DNA of 22,421 nt from Gnetum montanum (lineage: Eukaryota; Streptophyta; Gnetopsida; Gnetales; Gnetaceae). Of the stretch, positions 18,023 to 22,421 are shown piece after piece. The notes beneath the pieces were generated by a model. The model saw only the letters and a list, made by a program, of their open reading frames with translations, had not been told where the DNA came from and did no database searches. Both the position numbers and the translations under genes were made by a program. Within the stretch, counting starts at the first letter, position 1; every line of letters starts with the position of its first letter. The DNA lies in contig MNCI01015696.1 in NCBI GenBank assembly GCA_015680685.1, positions 264,337 through 286,757 of the forward strand, read 5' to 3'.

Positions 18023-19039
18023 TCACTTCAACCCATACTTGTTCATATGAGTTTACTTTTTGAAGGTTGGAAGAACTGTTTTAGGGACACCTTTTCTAAC
18101 CCCTTGTTCTTTTATCTATGTGTGTGTTTTTGCAAGTTTTAGGCTCTATGGAGATATCTTAGAGGTCATGAGGTCATCTTGTTTGATATTTGAGCTCTCA
18201 AGAGAGATGTCTTGGATATTAGGAGATGTCTTGAAAGTTCTATAAATAAATCATATGAAATGTCTCACTAGAGAGATGTCTTAGATTGGTGTTAGACATC
18301 TTACAAGTTGTTGAGACATCTTAGCTATAGTAGAAGACATCTCAACTAGGAATGAGACGTTTCTACAAAATTTTCAATTTTGTAGCAAGATGTCTCAAAA
18401 TGGTCAAAGATAACTCAAATAGATAGGAAAACTTCCAAAATTAATATTTGAAGTTTGGAAATAGCCAAGAAAAGGTAGAAAAAGATGAAAAAAATAGATG
18501 ATCATTAAGTTTTCCTTGAGGAAAGTTTCCTAGGATTTTTATTTGCTTGGTTAATAACTATGCATTGTGTTTCATGCTTGTACCACCATGAGAGATCATA
18601 TGATGTTATGGAGAGATGTCTTGGTGAGAGATCTTAAGTTGATAAGAGCTTAGCAAAAGTGCAATAGAGTACACTAAGTGAGTGCATATATGGTCATAGC
18701 TCCAAGATCAATGTTTGGTATATTGGTCTATGTATTCTTGTCTAAAGTGTACCTGTGAGTTAAGATCTTAGTCTTGAGTTATGGGAGAGATTCTCTATTG
18801 GTTGTGTATTGCATTAAGAACATCCATTGTGTGGTTGTAGAGCATCATGATCTACAACATTATTTAAGTGTTTTGAGAAGTTTTGAATATTTTGATTACT
18901 TTGGAATCCTATTGTAATCTTCTCTTTCAAATAATTTAAGACATCTAATTTTCTTATTTTCTAGCATATTTTTTTCTTTTCACAATATCTAGATTTAGTA
19001 TTTGGAAGGTAATTTTAATATTGGAGTGAACCTACTCCA
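18023..19039 (+). repeat. gypsy-2 3' LTR
   Basis: Aligns with 12455-13480 over its whole length. Starts directly after the polypurine tract (tcacttc against tgactcc in the 5' copy) and ends cctactcca. It keeps exact TGTCTC/GAGACA hexamers at 18261, 18313 and 18391, plus near matches such as agatgtctt. Confidence 0.9.
18241..18248 (+). promoter_or_regulatory. Possible TATA box of gypsy-2 3' LTR
   Basis: tataaata about 218 bases into the LTR, next to the TGTCTC-type cluster. The 5' LTR has gtaaacat at the aligned place, so the box is either lost there or not real. Confidence 0.35.
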
Positions 19040-19059
19040 TCGATGAAGTTTCTCCTTTA

Positions 19060-21230
19060 GCTCCATGTGTGGTTGACTTGCAGAAGTTGAACCAAATAAA
19101 GGTACTTCCTCTATCCTGCCTACACTTCTCCCTCAGAGTCTTCTCTCAAGGACAATGATACCTACTTGGTGATAGAGGATATACATTTTTTCCAATAGGT
19201 TCATCTTCTCCTATAGATCTTGTTCACTTGTGATCATTTGTAAAAGTTTAGCATGCAAGGTTTTGGATTTATCATTTACCTTGTGCCTCTTTTTGATTAT
19301 ATGTCCATTGATCAGAGCTACAAGTTTATGTAATCTACATACCTTGACATCCTAGGTTACCTACTCAATTTGATAGATCTTCTTGAGCTCATTGGTTTTC
19401 CTGGTAGTCTTGTTTACTAGCTTCTACCACAAGTTCCAATGTTATTTTTCCATATAAAGGTACATGTCCTAAAAGTAGACCATGATCTAACTTTCATCTT
19501 CTAACCTTCACATCTATTAGAAAACATAGAGTACATATTTATCCTTTTCCAAACTCATTTTTTCCATTGTTATAACTAATGCTTCAACATTCTAATCTAT
19601 CACTCTAAGCCATCTTTCATGAACACAACTTCTTTACCAATCTAGTGTGCCTAGAATAGTTTAGCTTTCAAGCACTAAATCTACACCGTCAGAGTAATTA
19701 CAGAAGGCAATAGTATGAATAGTGTGATGTGTTCAAGCTATTCATGCAACCATTGTACTTTAGCCTAACCTCTCAGTAGCTCCCTTAGATAAAATGTTTT
19801 GTTAGTATTTGTGGTTTTTAACTTGGCTAAATCTTAATTAGTTCAATATTTACTATACTATTGATATTCCTTAGCAATAGATTGGTACTTGGTCAATTTT
19901 CTACTCTTCCTCTATCTAGTGGCTAGTTCCAAGTTGATTAGGAGATACCTAAAGGACTTCTGCTACATGTTAGACATTGTGCATGCTACACCTCAATTGA
20001 TGTGAAGTGAAAATACTCTATGAAGGTACATCGGTTTATGATTGAATAGGAACATCAAGATGAATCATGTGTGGATCATCTAGTGAGGAAGAAGGGAATT
20101 GGAGAGAGATTCTCTTATCACCTCACCACCCACAATGACTTTTATCATTTTCAAGAAATTGCTACCAAGGTCTTATAAACCTTCAACATGCATTGCGATA
20201 GCTTGCCCTTGATCTCTAACATGCATAATAGGTAAAAATTTGTCACAAAGAAAGGATTTTTGGCTTTAATTGATGTTGAAACTAAGAGGTTAGAAAATGA
20301 ATTTACTTGGTCATTGCATCTAAATTCATTGAGATGCTTGAGGTGCAAATGATGCTTTTGTTTGGTGCTAGTGTAGCTAGTTTAAAGGTCAGATACGTGA
20401 TACCTCTATGAAAGGCATCTCATTCTCTGAATCTAGTATTATTCTAATGACCTATGAACGTTATCTTGAAGTAACCACCATTACATTTTTCTAGTACATC
20501 ATTCTTGCTATTATGGAATGTCTTCTCATATGATTGACTATTCTTGCTAGCTCATAGAGTTTTCAAACTAATCTTAGAAAATCATATACCTCCTTCTTAT
20601 CCTGGTCACATCCTTAATTGTTTAAATCAAGGCCTTGTAGAAAATATAGATGTTAATGACATACTTTCCTCTCATCATGGTCATAAATTTTACCAGTCAA
20701 CCACAATATTTTGATAGAATTCATCTATCTCATAGCAATACCTTTTGAAGGACTAGGTGATGTATTCATAAAAGCCTATCTACTGTAGTGACTCCTTGAA
20801 CTTGACAGGGTCAAGCTCAAGGAATTTATGGGAATTCTTCTTTTCAAGGATTACTTGCTGCTAGACTTTATGTGCTCTCATGCCTTCTTTGATATCATTA
20901 ACATCATCCTCTTTATCTTCTGCTAACTCCTCTAGTACTTTCTTAATTACCTACTACTATATACATGCCCAAGACAAAGATTAAGAATGTGACTTCCTTC
21001 CTCATAATTTGCTTCTAGGTGTGGTCCTTTATGGAGCAAGGCCTACCAATTTAGGATTAGAAGACCTAAGTTCTTCTCTATTCTCCTCCTCAAGAAGTGG
21101 TGGTTTGCACAAGGGTCTATAGACAAAGGCTTGATATTGCTAAACCTTATCTCTTCTTAGTCTATGGATCTTGAATCATAATCACACTAACATGATGAGT
21201 TGTGAAGTCTACTAAAAATCAAGTTCCCTA
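19060..21230 (-). pseudogene. Unrecognised decayed protein-coding trace, antisense
   Basis: I cannot name this protein. On the - strand it gives pieces that read as protein, in N-to-C order. First is a charged start with LEEENREELRSSNPKLVG (21039-21095). Then MRAHKV, a stop, QQVILEKKNSHKFLELDP and VKFKESL, IGFYEYIT, YEIDEFYQNIVVD (20690-20912), and after a frameshift GKIYDHDERKVCH (about 20655-20700). Last is a long coiled-coil-like end with VNKTTRKTNELKKIYQIE (19363-19416), LHAKLLQMITSEQDL and KMNLLEKMYILYHQ, about 95 residues in one frame with three TAG stops. An open piece also lies at 20151-20348. It has no RT, integrase, protease or knuckle. It ends beside gypsy-2 and may have been cut by it. 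One possibility is an extra antisense ORF of the kind known in Tat-lineage elements; a captured host gene is another. Confidence 0.55.
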
Positions 21231-21630
21231 GGCATCAAACTACCATTACAAAAATTACATGTGAAAACAATGATAAATACAACCCTTAAAAAAACTTGAC
21301 AAGCATTATCATAACTGTTGAATCAAGGAGTGCATGGACAAGTATAAATAAGGCAGAAATAGTTAAATACTACCAAATGCATTAAATACATACTTGAATT
21401 GATGTCTATACCTCATAACTAAGTTACAAAACATCCAACTTGAACCACAACTAGAGCACCAAGGACAGGAAAGACTAAGAAGAAAGCTTGCAAAAAATAT
21501 TATGAATCTAAATGTTGAGATGAAAATCTAGTAGAATTTCACTTATTTGTGATAAAAAAGGAAGCGAAAGAAAGAAAATAAAAAATAACAAAGTGTAAGA
21601 ATGAGTTCAGAAGACCCCGGCAATTTATAA
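21231..21630. other. Stretch before right LTR-A copy, no gene seen
   Basis: AT-rich sequence with a purine-rich run at 21554-21592 that could be a degraded polypurine region. No coding trace found on either strand. Confidence 0.4.
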
Positions 21631-22112
21631 TGTTTTGTTAGTGTAGTTGAGATTTGCTAGTGTAGGGGCATTGATACCTTACACTGACACAAGGGATGCA
21701 TCAATGCACCCTACCAAACCTAAGAAAAAGATAAACTTCATCACTGATGCCTAGAACTTATCTTACTCCATCAATAGAACCATGCACAAGGTCAACAACA
21801 TGCCCAACTCATCACAAATTGACCTAGCAAGATAGATAAGAAGCTAGATAACAAGAACATTATAACCTATCTTTAACAACATTAAGCATCATGGGAATGA
21901 GTAGATCGATCAGTTTATCCATTCCCATGAATCAAAAGATGAGAAATAGAGGTTAAAATAATAGGAGAATGATTAGATCACAAAGAATAATAATATACAG
22001 ATACAAATAAGATGAAATAAATGGAATTTATTATCATGAAATCTTAATGCATTGAGAGTTGATAGTTGCATATAAGTGAAAGAACAATTGATGAAGCATC
22101 CAATGGACAAAG

Positions 22113-22210
22113 TTGACTGGGCTGCGTTGACGAAGCCTCATCAACGCAGCCATGTCAACGTGACCCCATCGACGCATATTTCCACGTGTTGACATGGCCT
22201 CATCAACGTG
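22113..22210 (+). promoter_or_regulatory. CpG-rich hairpin cluster with G-box in LTR-A U3
   Basis: 22120-22130 and 22141-22151 are exact 11-base inverted repeats around a ten-base loop. 22150-22162 and 22183-22197 form a second stem of the ccatgtcaac type with a two-base bulge. gcctcatcaacg is repeated directly at 22135 and 22197. CACGTG (a G-box) lies at 22183-22188 and TTGACT (a W-box-type core) at 22113-22118. The cluster sits directly upstream of the TATA box, so it is likely the LTR's enhancer; factor identity is inference. Confidence 0.6.
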
Positions 22211-22225
22211 AAGTTCATTCTCCAC

Positions 22226-22233
22226 TATAAATA
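22226..22233 (+). promoter_or_regulatory. LTR-A TATA box (right copy)
   Basis: tataaata, aligned with tatata at 11432-11437, directly after the hairpin cluster and before atgcatgcacc. A canonical plant TATA sequence. Confidence 0.6.
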
Positions 22234-22404
22234 TGCATGCACCCACCACATTTAGACACCTTTTGTCAAATTGTAGTGAAGCTCTTGTAGTTTGTTTCTG
22301 TAGGAGTTAGACTATTTTCCCAAGTGCATACCCACAGTGTGATGCTTGTAATTGTACGAAACCTTTATTCGAGTGTGTCATACTTGGACACGCACATGAT
22401 TAGC

Positions 22405-22410
22405 AATAAA
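22405..22410 (+). promoter_or_regulatory. LTR-A polyadenylation-type signal (right copy)
   Basis: aataaa, the same place as 11585-11590 in the left copy, about 175 bases after the TATA box. Confidence 0.45.
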
Positions 22411-22421
22411 GATCGAGATTA

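Larger units (their letters stand above)
12455..19039 (+). mobile_element. Degraded full-length Ty3/gypsy retrotransposon 'gypsy-2'
   Basis: Two LTRs of about 1.02 kb (12455-13480, 18023-19039) enclose gag with a CCHC knuckle, protease, RT, RNase H and integrase in Ty3/gypsy order on the + strand. A primer-binding-site candidate follows the 5' LTR and a gagaggggga polypurine tract directly precedes the 3' LTR. Length 6.59 kb. Integrase wording such as NVVVNRFSKMTHFIPFKK and FNVLDLVHYH resembles chromovirus-like plant elements, though no chromodomain is visible before the stop. Gag and protease share one frame; pol shows at least three net frame changes. Dead, but less scrambled than gypsy-1. 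Confidence 0.93.
21631..22421 (+). repeat. LTR-like copy 'LTR-A' (right, cut by the window end)
   Basis: Aligned with 10872-11600: the beginning (21650-21710) and especially 22080-22421 match, including the motif cluster, TATA box, CTTTATTCGAG block and AATAAAGAT. By comparison about 160 further bases of this LTR should lie beyond the window. The start is uncertain. It is better preserved than the left copy in its promoter part, where eight CpG sites remain within 22120-22210. Confidence 0.6.

Noticed and set aside
18060-18245. 61-residue open frame on the + strand with a possible signal-like start
   Set aside because: Lies inside the gypsy-2 3' LTR and the matching part of the 5' LTR is not open in the same way.
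22034-22249. 71-residue open frame on the - strand
   Set aside because: Lies over the LTR-A promoter cluster and TATA box; no protein similarity, explained by CpG-rich repeats.
1-22421. tRNA, rRNA or host protein-coding exons
   Set aside because: I found no cloverleaf-compatible stretch, no rRNA-like block and no exon-like wording outside the retroelements, apart from the unassigned antisense trace.

Overview
The window looks like nuclear DNA of a seed plant with a large, repeat-filled genome. It is AT-rich and CpG-poor, holds three LTR-retrotransposon bodies (two Ty3/gypsy, one Ty1/copia) plus part of a fourth LTR family, and shows no host gene I can support. A gymnosperm or another giant-genome plant would fit, but this is inferred from repeat content only. 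Every coding region is broken by stops and frameshifts, so I annotate coding traces (pseudogenes), not working genes.

Layout. (1) From 1 to 2846 and again from 8618 to about 8997 lies one degraded Ty3/gypsy element on the + strand ('gypsy-1', Athila/Tat-like by its RT and integrase wording): pre-RT linker, RT, RNase H, integrase core, and the integrase C-terminal end on the far side of an insertion. (2) The insertion is a complete but dead Ty1/copia element on the - strand, 2847-8617, with two roughly 0.9 kb LTRs, a Met-tRNA type primer-binding site, and gag, protease, integrase, RT and RNase H traces in copia order. Its flanks ctata/gtata look like a 5-bp target duplication, and the interrupted gypsy-1 sequence rejoins across it. 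(3) 9001-10871 has no recognisable gene and contains a purine-rich tract. (4) 10872-11762 is an LTR-like copy ('LTR-A'); a related copy begins near 21631 and is cut by the window end.

(5) Between the two LTR-A copies sits a second Ty3/gypsy element ('gypsy-2', + strand, 12455-19039) with two roughly 1.02 kb LTRs, a primer-binding-site candidate, a polypurine tract, a gag with a CCHC knuckle, protease, RT, RNase H and integrase. Gag and protease share one frame interrupted only by stops. (6) 19040-21230 carries coding traces on the - strand that match none of the usual retroelement enzymes. This is the least explained part: an antisense reading frame inside what may be a non-autonomous or internally deleted LTR element.

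None of these parts can still act as an element. The key catalytic residues of the RTs and integrases are replaced, mostly by changes of the G-to-A / C-to-T type, and many stops fall where CAG, CAA, CGA or TGG codons are expected. That is the signature of long methylation-driven decay. The window records nested insertion: copia into gypsy-1, and gypsy-2 into the region bounded by LTR-A copies.
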